The notes below the pieces were generated by a model. The model was not told where the DNA came from. It made no database searches and was given only the letters and a program-made list of their open reading frames with translations. Shown one piece after another: positions 9,208 through 18,984 of a stretch of 64,000 nt of DNA (positions within the stretch are counted from its first letter, which is position 1; each line of letters starts with the position of its first letter). A program made the translations under genes and the position numbers. The DNA lies in the NCBI GenBank assembly GCA_019114415.1, contig DXFO01000009.1:62001-126000 (forward strand). Reading direction: 5' to 3'. This DNA is from Candidatus Gemmiger faecavium (GTDB lineage Bacteria; Bacillota; Clostridia; Oscillospirales; Ruminococcaceae).

Positions 9208-10000
9208 CACCACCCTTTATCTGCGCGGCATGAAAGGCAGCCTGCGGCTGCTGGCGGTGCTTGCCGCAGTCATCACCATGTACGTCACCATCATCATCAG
9301 CATGTACGACCCGGAACTCATGGCCACGCTGGACGGCTTTGTGGAGCTGATGCCGGAACTGATGGCCGCCGTGGGCATGGACAGCGGAGCCAACAATCTG
9401 CTGGAGTTTATGATCTCCTATCTGTACGGCTTTATTCTGCTCATCTTCCCCATGGTCTTTGCCATTTTGCGGGGCAACGGCCTGGTGGCCAAATATGTGG
9501 ACGAGGGTTCCATGGCCGCCCTCATCGCCGCGCCGGTGCGGCGCACCACCGTGGCCCTGACCCAGGCGGCGGTGCTGGTCTCGGGGACCGTGATCCTGCT
9601 GGGCTATGCCACGGCGGTGGAACTGGTCAGCGTGGCCGCCATGTTCCCCGGCGAGGCCGCCACAGCTGACCTGCTGCGGGTCAACGGGGCGCTGTTCTGC
9701 CTGCAGTTTTTCATCGGCGGCATCTGCCTGCTGGCGTCCTGCCTCTTTTCCGATACAAGGTACAGCATCGGCTTCGGCGCGGGTATTCCGGCCCTGGCCT
9801 ATGTCATCAACATGCTGGCCAATGTGGGCGGCGACGCCGAGGCGGCCCAATATTTCACCTTTTTCACCCTGTTTGACCCCTCCGGCATTGCGGCGGGGGA
9901 GAGCGCGGCCTGGGCCGGTGCGGCGGTGCTGCTGGCGGCCGGCGCGGTGCTCTATGCTCTGGCCGTGGGCATCTTTGCCCGGAAAGATCTTTCCATTTAA
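9200..10000 (+). CDS. ABC-2 type permease partner of the exporter
   Basis: 266 residues with six hydrophobic segments: about 15-37, 75-95, 125-150, 165-190, 200-225 and 235-260. It begins inside the ATPase gene, with GGAGGCGG a few bases before the ATG. The segment VDEGSMAALIAAPVRRTTVALTQ is the typical cytoplasmic loop after the second helix of ABC-2 permeases. Together with the upstream ATPase it forms a minimal two-gene export system in the cell membrane. Confidence 0.82.
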   Translation: MINTTLYLRGMKGSLRLLAVLAAVITMYVTIIISMYDPELMATLDGFVELMPELMAAVGMDSGANNLLEFMISYLYGFILLIFPMVFAILRGNGLVAKYVDEGSMAALIAAPVRRTTVALTQAAVLVSGTVILLGYATAVELVSVAAMFPGEAATADLLRVNGALFCLQFFIGGICLLASCLFSDTRYSIGFGAGIPALAYVINMLANVGGDAEAAQYFTFFTLFDPSGIAAGESAAWAGAAVLLAAGAVLYALAVGIFARKDLSI

Positions 10001-10026
10001 GACTGCACCGGCTTTGACGGGTGTGG

Positions 10027-10032
10027 TATACT
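10027..10032 (+). promoter_or_regulatory. Possible -10 of the oligoendopeptidase gene
   Basis: TATACT preceded by TG at the extended position (TGGTATACT); the -35 candidate TGCACC is weak. Confidence 0.4.
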
Positions 10033-10069
10033 GTTACTTAAATGATTTGCAAGCAAAGGAGAACCCCAT

Positions 10070-11773
10070 ATGACTTTTTCCGAAATGTCCTATGAGCGCC
10101 CCGACCTGGCGGCGCTGAAAGAACAATACAACGAGCTGACCCGCCGTCTGTCCGCCGCCGGGGACTATGCTGCCGCCCGCGCTGCCTTCCTGGACAAGGA
10201 GACGCTGGAAAAGCACATCGACACCCAGGCCACCCTGGCCAGCGTCCGCCACAGCATCGACACCCGGGACGAGTTCTACAACGCGGAGAAGAAGTTCTGG
10301 AACGCCGCTATCCCCGAGATCGAGACCTGCCGGGACGCTTTCACCCAGGCCATGCTGGAATCCCCCTTCCGCCCCGACTTTGAGAAGGAATACGGCACCC
10401 TGATGTTCGTCAACGCCGAGCTGGCCCGCAAGGCTTTCTCCCCCGAGATCGTCCCCGAGATGCAGCAGGAGAATGACCTGACCCAGGAATACGAAAAGCT
10501 GCTGGCCAGCGCCCAGATCCCCTTTGAGGGCGGTGTCTACACCTTGTCCCAGCTGTCTCCCTTCAAGACCGATGCCGACGACGCCCGCCGTCTGGCTGCC
10601 TGGCAGGCCGAGGGCCGCTGGTACAAGGAAAACCAGCCCGCCATGGACGACATCTACGACAAGCTGGTCCATCTCCGTGACGCCATGGGACGCAAGCTGG
10701 GCTACGACGGCTACACCACCCTGGGCTATGCCCGTATGCAGCGCAACTGCTACACCAAGGAGGACATTGAAAAGTTCCGCGCCGCCGTGGTCAAGTACCT
10801 GGTCCCCCTGGCTGACCGCATCTACCGCGCCCAGGCCCAGCGGCTGGGCGTGCAGTATCCCCTGAGCTTTGCCGACGAGGCCCTGGCCTTCCGTTCCGGC
10901 AACCCCCGCCCGGCGGGCGACGCCGACGCCATCCTGGTCCAGGGCAAGCGCTTCTACGATGAACTGTCCCCCGAGACCAGCGAGTTCTTCAACACCATGC
11001 TGGACGGCAAGCTGCTGGACGTGCTGTCCACCCCGGGCAAGGAGAGCGGCGGCTACTGCACTTCCATCGCCGACTACCGCGTGCCTTTCATCTTCGCCAA
11101 CTTCAACGGCACCCAGCACGACGTGGAGGTGGTCACCCACGAGGCCGGCCATGCCTTTGCCGCCTACACCAACCGCGACCGCATCCCCATGCAGTATGTC
11201 TGGCCTTCCCTGGAAGCCTGCGAGGTCCACTCCATGTCCATGGAGTTCTTTGCCTGGCCCTGGGCCGAGGGCTTCTTCGGCAAGGATGCCCGCAAGTTCC
11301 GCTACACCCATCTGGCCGGGGCGCTGACCTTTATCCCCTACGGCACCATGGTGGATCACTTCCAGCACATCGTCTACGAAAAGCCCGACATGACCCCGGC
11401 GGAGCGCCACGCCGTCTGGAAGGAACTGCTGGGCGTCTACATGCCCTGGATGCGCCTGGACGGCGAGATCCCCTTCTACAGTGAGGGCCAGGGCTGGCAG
11501 CGTCAGCATCACATCTACTCCAGCCCCTTCTACTACATCGACTACTGCCTGGCCCAGACGGTGTCGCTGCAGTTCTGGGCGCGCATCCAGAAAGATCCCA
11601 AGGATGCCTGGGCACACTATATGGCGTACACCCGTCAGGGCGGTACCGCCGTCTTTACCGAACTGCTGAAAAACGCCGGGCTGGACAATCCCTTTGAGGA
11701 AAGCTGCCTGCGCGGCGTCTGCGAGGAAGCCGGCCGCTGGCTGGACAACTATGACCTGACGGGAATTCTGTAA
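10070..11773 (+). CDS. M3 family oligoendopeptidase
   Basis: Zinc metallopeptidase of 567 residues that cleaves short peptides in the cytoplasm. The zinc motif HEAGH is at residues 357-361, and the third ligand is expected in the following LEACEVHSMSMEFF segment (Glu near 382-385). Length and the N-terminal YNELTRRLSAAGD region match the M3 oligoendopeptidase group related to PepF. No signal peptide is visible. It sits just upstream of an oligopeptide ABC importer, which fits a role in breaking down imported peptides. Its stop overlaps the start of the next small membrane gene by one base (TAATG). Confidence 0.93.
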   Translation: MTFSEMSYERPDLAALKEQYNELTRRLSAAGDYAAARAAFLDKETLEKHIDTQATLASVRHSIDTRDEFYNAEKKFWNAAIPEIETCRDAFTQAMLESPFRPDFEKEYGTLMFVNAELARKAFSPEIVPEMQQENDLTQEYEKLLASAQIPFEGGVYTLSQLSPFKTDADDARRLAAWQAEGRWYKENQPAMDDIYDKLVHLRDAMGRKLGYDGYTTLGYARMQRNCYTKEDIEKFRAAVVKYLVPLADRIYRAQAQRLGVQYPLSFADEALAFRSGNPRPAGDADAILVQGKRFYDELSPETSEFFNTMLDGKLLDVLSTPGKESGGYCTSIADYRVPFIFANFNGTQHDVEVVTHEAGHAFAAYTNRDRIPMQYVWPSLEACEVHSMSMEFFAWPWAEGFFGKDARKFRYTHLAGALTFIPYGTMVDHFQHIVYEKPDMTPAERHAVWKELLGVYMPWMRLDGEIPFYSEGQGWQRQHHIYSSPFYYIDYCLAQTVSLQFWARIQKDPKDAWAHYMAYTRQGGTAVFTELLKNAGLDNPFEESCLRGVCEEAGRWLDNYDLTGIL

Positions 11774-12333
11774 TGGACAAGGACAAGAAAAAGCGCGGCG
11801 GCCGCGCCTATCTCAACGACTTTGAACGGGACCTGACCGGACGCTACCATTACCGCGGAAAAATGTACCACTACCGCGGCACGCTGCCCCGGCAGCGGGT
11901 TCTGGGCCTTTTGTGGGCCGGCGCCGCCGTGGCCCAGGTGCTGCTTCTGGCGGCGGGATGCCTGGACGGACAGGGACTGGGACGCTGCTTCTATGTGCTG
12001 CTGCCCTATGTGGCGGCCTTTGTGGCCAATGTCTCGGTCTGCTGGGCGCTGGGCCGCCTGACCGCCGGGGGAGACCCTATGCGGGAGTACGTGTATGAAG
12101 CGTCGGTGGCCAAACTGCCCATGCGCAGCATGCTCACTGCCGTGTTTTCGGCGGCGGCAGCCCTTATGTGCCTGGTGCATATTCTGCTCAACGGCGCAAG
12201 CTGGCAGAGAGTTGTCTTTATCCTGCTGGCGGTGACCGCCGCTGGCGTACAGGTCGCTTTGCGGCGGTTTTTGGGGGCTTTTTCGTGGGAGTGCGGCAAT
12301 GAAGGCCAAATGTCCGCTGCTGAAAAACGGTGA
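11773..12333 (+). CDS. Small polytopic membrane protein, unknown function
   Basis: 186 residues with four predicted transmembrane helices (about 44-62, 72-95, 115-135 and 142-160) and a charged N-terminus rich in Lys, Arg and Tyr. No motif is recognised. Translational coupling to the M3 peptidase (start and stop overlap by one base) suggests the two are made together, but a functional link is inference only. Confidence 0.7.
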   Translation: MDKDKKKRGGRAYLNDFERDLTGRYHYRGKMYHYRGTLPRQRVLGLLWAGAAVAQVLLLAAGCLDGQGLGRCFYVLLPYVAAFVANVSVCWALGRLTAGGDPMREYVYEASVAKLPMRSMLTAVFSAAAALMCLVHILLNGASWQRVVFILLAVTAAGVQVALRRFLGAFSWECGNEGQMSAAEKR

Positions 12334-12420
12334 CCGGATGCGGATTCTACCCTATGCATGGAAATCCTACTGAAAAGTTGTGAAAAATAGGGAAAGCAGG
12401 GAGGAAAACCTCTGCAAACA

Positions 12421-12450
12421 TTGACATTGCGGGAAACTGTAATATATAAT
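12421..12450 (+). promoter_or_regulatory. Strong promoter of the oligopeptide importer operon
   Basis: Perfect TTGACA and perfect TATAAT with an 18-base spacer, in an AT-rich patch. The transcript would start near 12457 and carry a leader of about 145 bases. Confidence 0.85.
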
Positions 12451-12510
12451 ATTAAAATCGGCCGGGAAACAAGTGTCCGCAATGAGGGAACATTGGGGGT
12501 ATTTGCACCG

Positions 12511-12530
12511 GAAAAGGACATGTCCTTTTC
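12511..12530. repeat. Perfect 20-bp palindrome in the opp leader
   Basis: GAAAAGGACA followed directly by TGTCCTTTTC, its exact reverse complement, with no loop. It lies downstream of the promoter, one base before a second palindrome. It could be a protein-binding operator or a folded RNA element. Confidence 0.8.
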
Positions 12531-12531
12531 T

Positions 12532-12555
12532 GTTGCTGCGCAGCTGCGCAGCAAC
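12532..12555. repeat. Perfect 24-bp palindrome in the opp leader
   Basis: GTTGCTGCGCAG followed directly by CTGCGCAGCAAC, its exact reverse complement. It lies 45 bases before the substrate-binding protein start. There is no T-run after it, so it is not a standard terminator. Confidence 0.8.
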
Positions 12556-12600
12556 AAGGAAACCTGACCGAGAGATGAAAGGGAGGTTATTGACCACATC

Positions 12601-14886
12601 ATGAAAAAGGTAAAACAGACACTTGCCTTGCTGACCGCGGCTGCGATGAGCGTGGGTGTGCTGGCCGGCTGCTCCAAGGATGCGAGCTCCGGTTCCACCG
12701 CCACCGGCGAATCCTCCGCCACTGCCGAGACCACCGGCAGCAGCAACACTCTGGTCGCGTCCGAAACTGGCATGGAGGGTAAGTTCTCGCCCTTCTTTGC
12801 CGCTTCTTCCTCGGACAACAACATTGTCAGCCTGACTCAGCTGCTCCTCTTCCAGCCTGACCGCAACGGCGAGATGATCCTCAACGGCATCGAGGGTGAG
12901 ACCAAGGAGTACAACGGCACCGATTACACCTACTACGGCCCCGCTGACTGCGTCGTTACCCAGAATGCTGACGGCACCGTTACCTACGACATCACCATGC
13001 GTGATGACCTGAAGTTCTCTGATGGCGAGCCCGTCACCATCGACGACGTCATCTTCAGCCTGTACGTTTTCATGGACCCGACCTACGACGGTTCCGTGAC
13101 CCTGTACAGCATGCCCATCGCCGGTGTTGAGGAATACCGCAGCGGTATGTCCACCAAGGCTGCCCTGATCGGCGCCGCCGGTGAGGACAACACCGACTTC
13201 AGCCTGTGGACTGAAGAAGAGCAGACCGCTTTCTGGAACGCTGTCAACGACGGCGGCGTCAAGTTCGCTCAGGAGATCGTTGACTACTGCGTCGCCAACG
13301 GTCTGGCTGCCGACAGCAACGACGTTGCTACCGCTGCTGCCAACTGGGCTTACGACGGCCTGGCTGCCGATGCTACCGCCAAGGACTTCTTCCTGGCCAT
13401 CGCAGCAAACTACAACTGGAACTTCAGCCAGATGGAGGCTGAGACCGCCGGTTCCGCTCTTGCTGACCTGATCCCCGAGGAAGTCTACAACATGGGCTCC
13501 GAGGGCGTCACCACCGGTACTTCCGCTCCCAACATCAGCGGCATCGTCAAGACCGGCGATTACAGCATGACCATCACCACCACCGAGCTGTCCAACTCCA
13601 TGGTCTACCAGCTGCAGATCCCCGTCGCTCCTCTGCACTACTACGGCGACGAGAGCCTGTACGATTATGAGAACAACTCCTTCGGCTTCACCAAGGGCGA
13701 CCTGAGCAAGATCCGCTCTGTCACCGGCAGCCCCATGGGCGCTGGCCCCTTCGTGTTCAACAACTACACCGACGGTGTTGTTTACCTGGATGCCAACGAG
13801 GGCTACTTCCTGGGCGCTCCCAAGGCTCCCCATCTGAACGTCATCGAGACCCAGGAGGCCGATAAGGTCACCGGTGTTCAGGCCGGCACCCTGGATATCT
13901 CCAACCCCGATTACTCTCTGGAAATCGCTGACCAGATCGCTCAGATCAACGGCGGCGACGACAGCCTGGACGGCAGCGTCATCACCACCCGTCTGAAGGA
14001 CTTCCTGGGCTACGGCTACATCGGCATCAGCGCCAACAAGGTCAACGTCGGCGGTGATCCCTCCTCCGAGGCTTCCAAGAACCTGCGCAAGGCCATTGCT
14101 ACCGTGATCGCTGCTTACCGTGACGAGGGCATCACCTCCTACTACGGCAACACCGCGTCCATCATCAACTACCCCATCTCCGACACCTCCTGGGCTGCTC
14201 CCACCGTCACCGACGACGGCTACCGTGTGGCCTACTCTGTCGACGTGGACGGCAACCCCATCTACACCGACAGCATGAGCGCCGACGACCGCTACGCTGC
14301 TGCTCTGCAGGCTGCTCTGGGCTACTTTGAGGCTGCCGGCTACACCGTCACCGACGGCAAGATCACTGCTGCTCCCGCAGGCGCCAAGATGGAGTACACC
14401 TGCAACATCGGCGGCGGCGGCAACGGCGATCACCCGACCTTCCTGGTCCTGACCAATGCTTCCAAGGCTCTGTCCACCATCGGCTTCACCCTGACCGTCA
14501 ACGACCTGGCCAACGCTGCCGATCTGTACGCTTCTTACCAGTCCGGTGAGGCTGAGATGTGGTGCGCTGCCTGGCAGGCCACTCCCGACCCGGATATGTA
14601 CCAGCTGTATCACAGCCAGGGTTCCACCAACTACTACTGCATCAACGATGCTGACCTGGATGCTCTGATCGAGGCTGCCCGTGCTACCACCGACGTTGAG
14701 TCCCGTCGCGCCATGTACAAGGAAGCGATGGAGATCATCCTGGATTGGGGCGTTGAGCTGCCCGTCTATCAGCGCAGCGAGTGCACTCTGTTCTCCAGCG
14801 AGCGCGTTGATACCAGCACCATCCCGCAGGATATGACCCCGTACTGGACCTGGATCAGCGAAGTTCAGAACATCGCTCTGGCCTGA
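12601..14886 (+). CDS. Oligopeptide ABC transporter substrate-binding lipoprotein
   Basis: 761 residues. A lipoprotein signal peptide ends in LAGC with Cys24 as the lipidated residue, followed by a Ser/Thr-rich linker. The body is a family 5 extracellular binding protein: the [20 protein letters not shown] block near residue 140 is the classic SBP_bac_5 signature. It captures peptides outside the cell and feeds the two permeases downstream. It is about 150-200 residues longer than typical OppA/DppA; the extra sequence includes an alanine-rich stretch at about 190-310. Codons ending in T (GCT, GTT, CGT) are more common than in neighbouring genes, consistent with high expression. Confidence 0.92.
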   Translation: MKKVKQTLALLTAAAMSVGVLAGCSKDASSGSTATGESSATAETTGSSNTLVASETGMEGKFSPFFAASSSDNNIVSLTQLLLFQPDRNGEMILNGIEGETKEYNGTDYTYYGPADCVVTQNADGTVTYDITMRDDLKFSDGEPVTIDDVIFSLYVFMDPTYDGSVTLYSMPIAGVEEYRSGMSTKAALIGAAGEDNTDFSLWTEEEQTAFWNAVNDGGVKFAQEIVDYCVANGLAADSNDVATAAANWAYDGLAADATAKDFFLAIAANYNWNFSQMEAETAGSALADLIPEEVYNMGSEGVTTGTSAPNISGIVKTGDYSMTITTTELSNSMVYQLQIPVAPLHYYGDESLYDYENNSFGFTKGDLSKIRSVTGSPMGAGPFVFNNYTDGVVYLDANEGYFLGAPKAPHLNVIETQEADKVTGVQAGTLDISNPDYSLEIADQIAQINGGDDSLDGSVITTRLKDFLGYGYIGISANKVNVGGDPSSEASKNLRKAIATVIAAYRDEGITSYYGNTASIINYPISDTSWAAPTVTDDGYRVAYSVDVDGNPIYTDSMSADDRYAAALQAALGYFEAAGYTVTDGKITAAPAGAKMEYTCNIGGGGNGDHPTFLVLTNASKALSTIGFTLTVNDLANAADLYASYQSGEAEMWCAAWQATPDPDMYQLYHSQGSTNYYCINDADLDALIEAARATTDVESRRAMYKEAMEIILDWGVELPVYQRSECTLFSSERVDTSTIPQDMTPYWTWISEVQNIALA

Positions 14887-14968
14887 TCACCGGCCGAGTT
14901 TTCCGGCAAAAAAACATTCATATCGTTTTTAGCAGCCGGAAGCGGGTTGTTATAACCGCTTGAAAAAG

Positions 14969-15198
14969 CAAGTGACCGCCCTGTGTTTGCAACAAAACAT
15001 TGGGGCGGTTACTTGTGCTGTGCCGGCAGGAGCGTTGACGCCTTTGCCCGGCAGGCGGAAGTTACGGCAGAAAAAGGACCGCTCTGCGTCGTTTTGACGG
15101 CGCGGAGCGGCCCGGGGCCGTTGCTTCGGCAGTTACTGATAGTTAGGAAGTTAATGTGGCTATCCCATTCCACCGGCAGACACCGCGCTGCCGGTGGA
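14969..15198 (+). other. Set of stem-loops between binding protein and permease genes
   Basis: The 377-base gap holds several hairpins: CAAGTGACCGCC with GGCGGTTACTTG (14969-15015), GGACCGCTC...GCG with its partner (about 15077-15112), and the 11-bp TCCACCGGCAG / CTGCCGGTGGA (15169-15198). None has a strong T-run. Similar intercistronic structures in other transport operons protect the upstream message or reduce read-through, so the binding protein can be made in excess. That role is inference here. Confidence 0.6.
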
Positions 15199-15263
15199 GA
15201 GGGATATCCATATTACAAAAGGTGCGCATCCCGCGCGCGCCCATAGGAAGGGAAGGGACCCCC

Positions 15264-16250
15264 GTGCGAAACTACATCATTAAACGTATCCTTCTGTCGA
15301 TCCTGATCTTGTTCTGCGTCACCTTTGTGCTGTATGTGCTCATGCGCAGCCTGCCCGCGTCCTTTGTTGAGACGATGGCCATGCAGCTTGCCCAGGCGCC
15401 CGGCGCAAAGCCCTACGAGGAATGGATCGCACAGCTCAATGCCTCCTACGGCCTGGATCTGGGCATCGTCCCCGGCTACCTGAAGTGGCTGGGCGAGTTC
15501 GTCACCGGTCAGTTCGGTGACAGCTGGAAGTGGAACGTCCCCGTTGTGGAGGAGTTCAAGTCCAGCATCGGCCTGTCCGCCGTCATGGGCATCATCGCCT
15601 TTGTGCTGGAGCTCATCATCGCCATCCCTCTGGGTGTCATTGCGGCGACCAAGCAGTACTCCCGCGCAGACTACGCCATCACCGCCGGCGCTCTGGTCGG
15701 TATCTCTCTGCCGACCTTCTTCTTCGCCACCCTGCTCAAGCTGGTCTTTTCCGTCAAGCTGGGCTGGTTCGACCTGTACGGTCTGGTGGGACGTGACTAC
15801 GCCCAGCTGGATGCCATGGGTCAGTTCCTGGACAAGGCAAACCATCTGGTCCTGCCCATCGCGACCCTGGTCATCGTGTCCGTCGGTTCGCTGATGCGCT
15901 ACACCCGCACCAACATGCTGGAAGTGCTCAATGCTGACTATATCCGCACCGCCCGCGCCAAGGGCCTGTCGGAGCATACCGTCATCTACAAGCATGCCTT
16001 CCGCAACACGCTGATCCCCCTGGTCACCATCATCGGCGGCTCTCTGCCGGGCCTGTTCTCCGGCGCCCTCATCACCGAGACGCTGTTCTCTCTGCCGGGC
16101 ATCGGCTACAACTCCTACCAGTCCATGGTTGCGGGCGACATTCCCTTCACCATGTTCTATCTGACGTTTATCGCGGTTTTGACTCTGGCCAGCAACCTCC
16201 TTTCCGACATTCTGTACGCCGTGGTCGACCCCCGCGTGCGCATCTCTTAA
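15264..16250 (+). CDS. Oligopeptide ABC transporter permease, DppB/OppB type
   Basis: 328 residues with six transmembrane segments. The N-terminal YIIKRILLSILILFCVTFVLY helix and the loop LNADYIRTARAKGLSEHTVIYKHAFRN (EAA motif that contacts the ATPases) are diagnostic. The track ORF begins earlier at 15156; the GTG at 15264 is preferred because GGAAGGG lies in front and it gives the usual MRNYIIKRIL start. It is the first permease of the importer, 18 bases before the second. Confidence 0.93.
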   Translation: MRNYIIKRILLSILILFCVTFVLYVLMRSLPASFVETMAMQLAQAPGAKPYEEWIAQLNASYGLDLGIVPGYLKWLGEFVTGQFGDSWKWNVPVVEEFKSSIGLSAVMGIIAFVLELIIAIPLGVIAATKQYSRADYAITAGALVGISLPTFFFATLLKLVFSVKLGWFDLYGLVGRDYAQLDAMGQFLDKANHLVLPIATLVIVSVGSLMRYTRTNMLEVLNADYIRTARAKGLSEHTVIYKHAFRNTLIPLVTIIGGSLPGLFSGALITETLFSLPGIGYNSYQSMVAGDIPFTMFYLTFIAVLTLASNLLSDILYAVVDPRVRIS

Positions 16251-16268
16251 CGAAAGGAGCGATTTACT

Positions 16269-17816
16269 GTGAGCGAAGCCATCAAAAACACCCCGGCCGG
16301 AAATGAGCCGGAGCATTATTCCCTGAACGATGACCGCCGCGTCAAGGTCCTTTCGCCGGGTGCGCTGGTCGCAAAGCGGTTCTTCCGCAACCGTCTGGCT
16401 GTTATCGGCCTGGCCATGCTGGTCGCCATGTTCGTGTTCTCCTTCGTCGGCGGCGTGATCAGCCCCTACGGTCAGGATGAGCAGTTCTTCACCATCAACA
16501 CCCTGGAGCGTGAATACGTTGGCGTGAGCGTCAACTCCAGCTACCGTTACAGCGTGGCGGAGGGCCAGGACTTCGGCGCTCTGGCCCAGAGCGAACTGCT
16601 CAAGGCCATCAACGCCGGGGAAGAGAGCTTCACCTACAAGGACGTCACCTACACCGTCGTCAATGAGGGTGAGGACCTGTACAGCGTCTACCAGGGCGAC
16701 ACCCTGGTGGTCGTGGCAGCCAAGGATATCTTCAACGCGCCCGACAGCGGCAGCGTGCCCTCGCTGGAGATCCGGCTGGCGGCACTGCGTGCCTACGTCA
16801 ACGGCGAGACCGACTTCGAGGTGGACGGCACTGCCTACACCATGGACGAGGACGGCAACCTGCTGGAAGGCGGCACCGAGCTGGGCTACATCAGCCGCTT
16901 CATCGTGTCTTCCGCCGACAGCACCGTGGTCGTGACCCGCGACTTCAAGGAAAAGCTGGAGGAAGCCATCAGCGACAACGCCGAGGACTTTGTCTACACC
17001 AGTGAGGACGGCACCGAGGCAGAGTATATCATCTCCTACGACGCCTACACCTCCAGCTGGTCGGTCAAGCAGATGACCGAGACCCAGGTCTACGACCGTT
17101 ACTCCAGCCCCTCCCTGAAGCACTGGCTGGGCACCGATACCAACGGCATGGACATGCTGACCCGTCTGATGTACGGCGGCCGTGTCTCCCTGGTCATCGG
17201 CTTCATCGTCGTCGGCATCGCCGGCGTGCTGGGCGTCCTGATGGGCGGTCTGGCCGGCTACTTCGGCAAATGGGTCGACAACCTCATCATGCGTATCGTG
17301 GACGTGTTCTACTGCATCCCGTCCACTCCCGTCATCATCATCCTGGGCTCCGCCATGGACGCCATGCGCATCGACCCCATGATCCGTATGCTCTACCTCA
17401 TGCTGATCCTGGGCTTCCTGAGCTGGCCCTCCATCGCCCGTCTGGTCCGCGGCCAGATCCTCTCCCTGCGTGAGCAGGAGTTCATGACCGCCACCGAGGC
17501 CTGCGGCATCCGCACCTGGCACCGCATTTTCCGTCACCTGATCCCCAATGTCATCCCTCAGCTCATCGTCACCTGCACCATGATGCTTGGTTCCACCATC
17601 ATCACCGAGGCGACGCTGTCCTTCCTGGGTCTGGGCGTCAAGTTCCCCTTTGCTTCCTGGGGCAACATCATGAACGACGTCAACAACGCCTACGTCATGA
17701 CCAACTACTGGTTCATCTGGATCCCGGCCGGCGTCTGCCTGCTGATCACGGTCCTTGGCTTCAACTTTGTGGGCGATGGTCTGCGCGATGCCTTTGACCC
17801 CAAGATGAAGCGATAA
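16269..17816 (+). CDS. Oligopeptide ABC transporter permease, DppC/OppC type, with large insertion
   Basis: 515 residues, where 290-350 is usual. Helix 1 is at about 41-66. The SPYG motif that normally leads quickly into PS-x-x-H-x-LGTD is here separated from it by about 200 residues (roughly 75-280) of acidic, Tyr/Val-rich, beta-type sequence that should lie outside the cell. The LGTDTNGMDMLTRLMYGGRVSL segment near residue 287 and the EAA loop EFMTATEACGIRTWHRIFRHLIPN are standard. Start is GTG at 16269 after GAAAGGAG. The insertion is in frame and the rest is intact, so this is not a pseudogene. Confidence 0.9.
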   Translation: MSEAIKNTPAGNEPEHYSLNDDRRVKVLSPGALVAKRFFRNRLAVIGLAMLVAMFVFSFVGGVISPYGQDEQFFTINTLEREYVGVSVNSSYRYSVAEGQDFGALAQSELLKAINAGEESFTYKDVTYTVVNEGEDLYSVYQGDTLVVVAAKDIFNAPDSGSVPSLEIRLAALRAYVNGETDFEVDGTAYTMDEDGNLLEGGTELGYISRFIVSSADSTVVVTRDFKEKLEEAISDNAEDFVYTSEDGTEAEYIISYDAYTSSWSVKQMTETQVYDRYSSPSLKHWLGTDTNGMDMLTRLMYGGRVSLVIGFIVVGIAGVLGVLMGGLAGYFGKWVDNLIMRIVDVFYCIPSTPVIIILGSAMDAMRIDPMIRMLYLMLILGFLSWPSIARLVRGQILSLREQEFMTATEACGIRTWHRIFRHLIPNVIPQLIVTCTMMLGSTIITEATLSFLGLGVKFPFASWGNIMNDVNNAYVMTNYWFIWIPAGVCLLITVLGFNFVGDGLRDAFDPKMKR

Positions 17817-17832
17817 AGGAGGGCGACGAATC

Positions 17833-18984
17833 ATGGCTAAGAAACACAGCGAAGGATATCTCTCCGCAAAAGAATCCCGGCGTATCTCCAAAGAGAACCG
17901 CCGCATCACCGACCGCATGGAAAAGCAGCGCAAGCGCAAGAACGTGCCTGAGTCGGAATACACCACCCAGATGCATGACCCCAAAAATGCGGTGGAATTT
18001 GATAACCTGCACACCTACTTCTTCACCGACGCCGGTACCGTCAAGAGCGTGGACGGCGTTACCTTTGAAGTGCCCATCGGCAAGACCGTGGGCGTCGTGG
18101 GTGAGTCCGGCTGCGGCAAGTCGGTCACCAGCCTGTCCCTGATGCAGCTGCTGCAGCGTCCCCAGGGCCAGGTGGTGGAGGGCGAGATCCGCCTGAATGT
18201 GGGCGACGGCAAGGCCTACGACATTGCCAAGATCCCCGCCGAGAAGATGCAGCGCCTGCGCGGCAACTACATCTCCATGATCTTCCAGGAGCCCATGACC
18301 AGCCTGAACCCGGTGTTCCGCATCGGCCAGCAGGTGGACGAGGTCATCGCTCTGCACGAGGGCGAGGGCAAGACCAAGGATGAGATCAAGGCCCGCACCA
18401 TCGAGATGCTCAAGACCGTCGGCATTGCCAACAGCGAGGGCGTCTACGGCATGTATCCCCACGAGCTGTCCGGCGGTATGCGCCAGCGTGTCATGATCGC
18501 CATGGCCCTGGCCTGCAACCCCCGCATCATCATTGCGGACGAGCCGACCACTGCTCTGGACGTGACCATCCAGGCCCAGATCCTGGACCTGCTGCGCAGC
18601 CTGAAAGACCGCATCAACTCTTCCATCATGCTCATCACCCATGACCTGGGCGTTATCGCCGAGACTGCCGACTACGTGGTCGTCATGTACGCCGGCCGCG
18701 TGGTGGAAAAGGGCACCGTTGAGGAGATCTTCGCCCATCCCGCTCACCCCTACACCATCGGCCTGATGGCCTCCAAGCCTGTGGTGGGCAAGCAGGTGGA
18801 CAAGCTGTACTCCATCCCCGGCAAGGTCCCCAACCCCATTGACATGCCCAACTACTGCTATTTCAAGGACCGCTGCGAAATGTGCGTGGAAGGCTGCGAC
18901 GGCGCGTATCCCTGCGAGATCAGCCTGTCGCCCACCCACAAAGTCAGCTGCTATCGTTACTATGACAAGAAGGGGGCAGAATAA
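17833..18984 (+). CDS. Oligopeptide ABC transporter ATP-binding protein, DppD/OppD type
   Basis: 383 residues. Walker A GESGCGKS is at 90-97, the signature is [16 protein letters not shown], and Walker B is [15 protein letters not shown]-terminal oligopeptide-transporter domain holds a cysteine set ([16 protein letters not shown]) near residue 337 that may bind an iron-sulphur cluster, as in other DppD proteins. A 45-residue basic N-terminal extension precedes the ATPase domain. It follows the permease by 16 bases and abuts the next ATPase gene. Confidence 0.94.
   Translation: MAKKHSEGYLSAKESRRISKENRRITDRMEKQRKRKNVPESEYTTQMHDPKNAVEFDNLHTYFFTDAGTVKSVDGVTFEVPIGKTVGVVGESGCGKSVTSLSLMQLLQRPQGQVVEGEIRLNVGDGKAYDIAKIPAEKMQRLRGNYISMIFQEPMTSLNPVFRIGQQVDEVIALHEGEGKTKDEIKARTIEMLKTVGIANSEGVYGMYPHELSGGMRQRVMIAMALACNPRIIIADEPTTALDVTIQAQILDLLRSLKDRINSSIMLITHDLGVIAETADYVVVMYAGRVVEKGTVEEIFAHPAHPYTIGLMASKPVVGKQVDKLYSIPGKVPNPIDMPNYCYFKDRCEMCVEGCDGAYPCEISLSPTHKVSCYRYYDKKGAE

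Noticed and set aside
12367-14613. 748-codon minus-strand ORF opposite the peptide-binding protein
   Set aside because: Antisense shadow; repetitive Gly/Val/Asp composition mirrors the sense codons.
15213-18014. 933-codon ORF antisense to the peptide permease genes
   Set aside because: It lies opposite well-supported permease and ATPase genes, has low-complexity Gly/His/Gln/Asp-rich composition typical of antisense of GC-rich coding DNA, and no motif.
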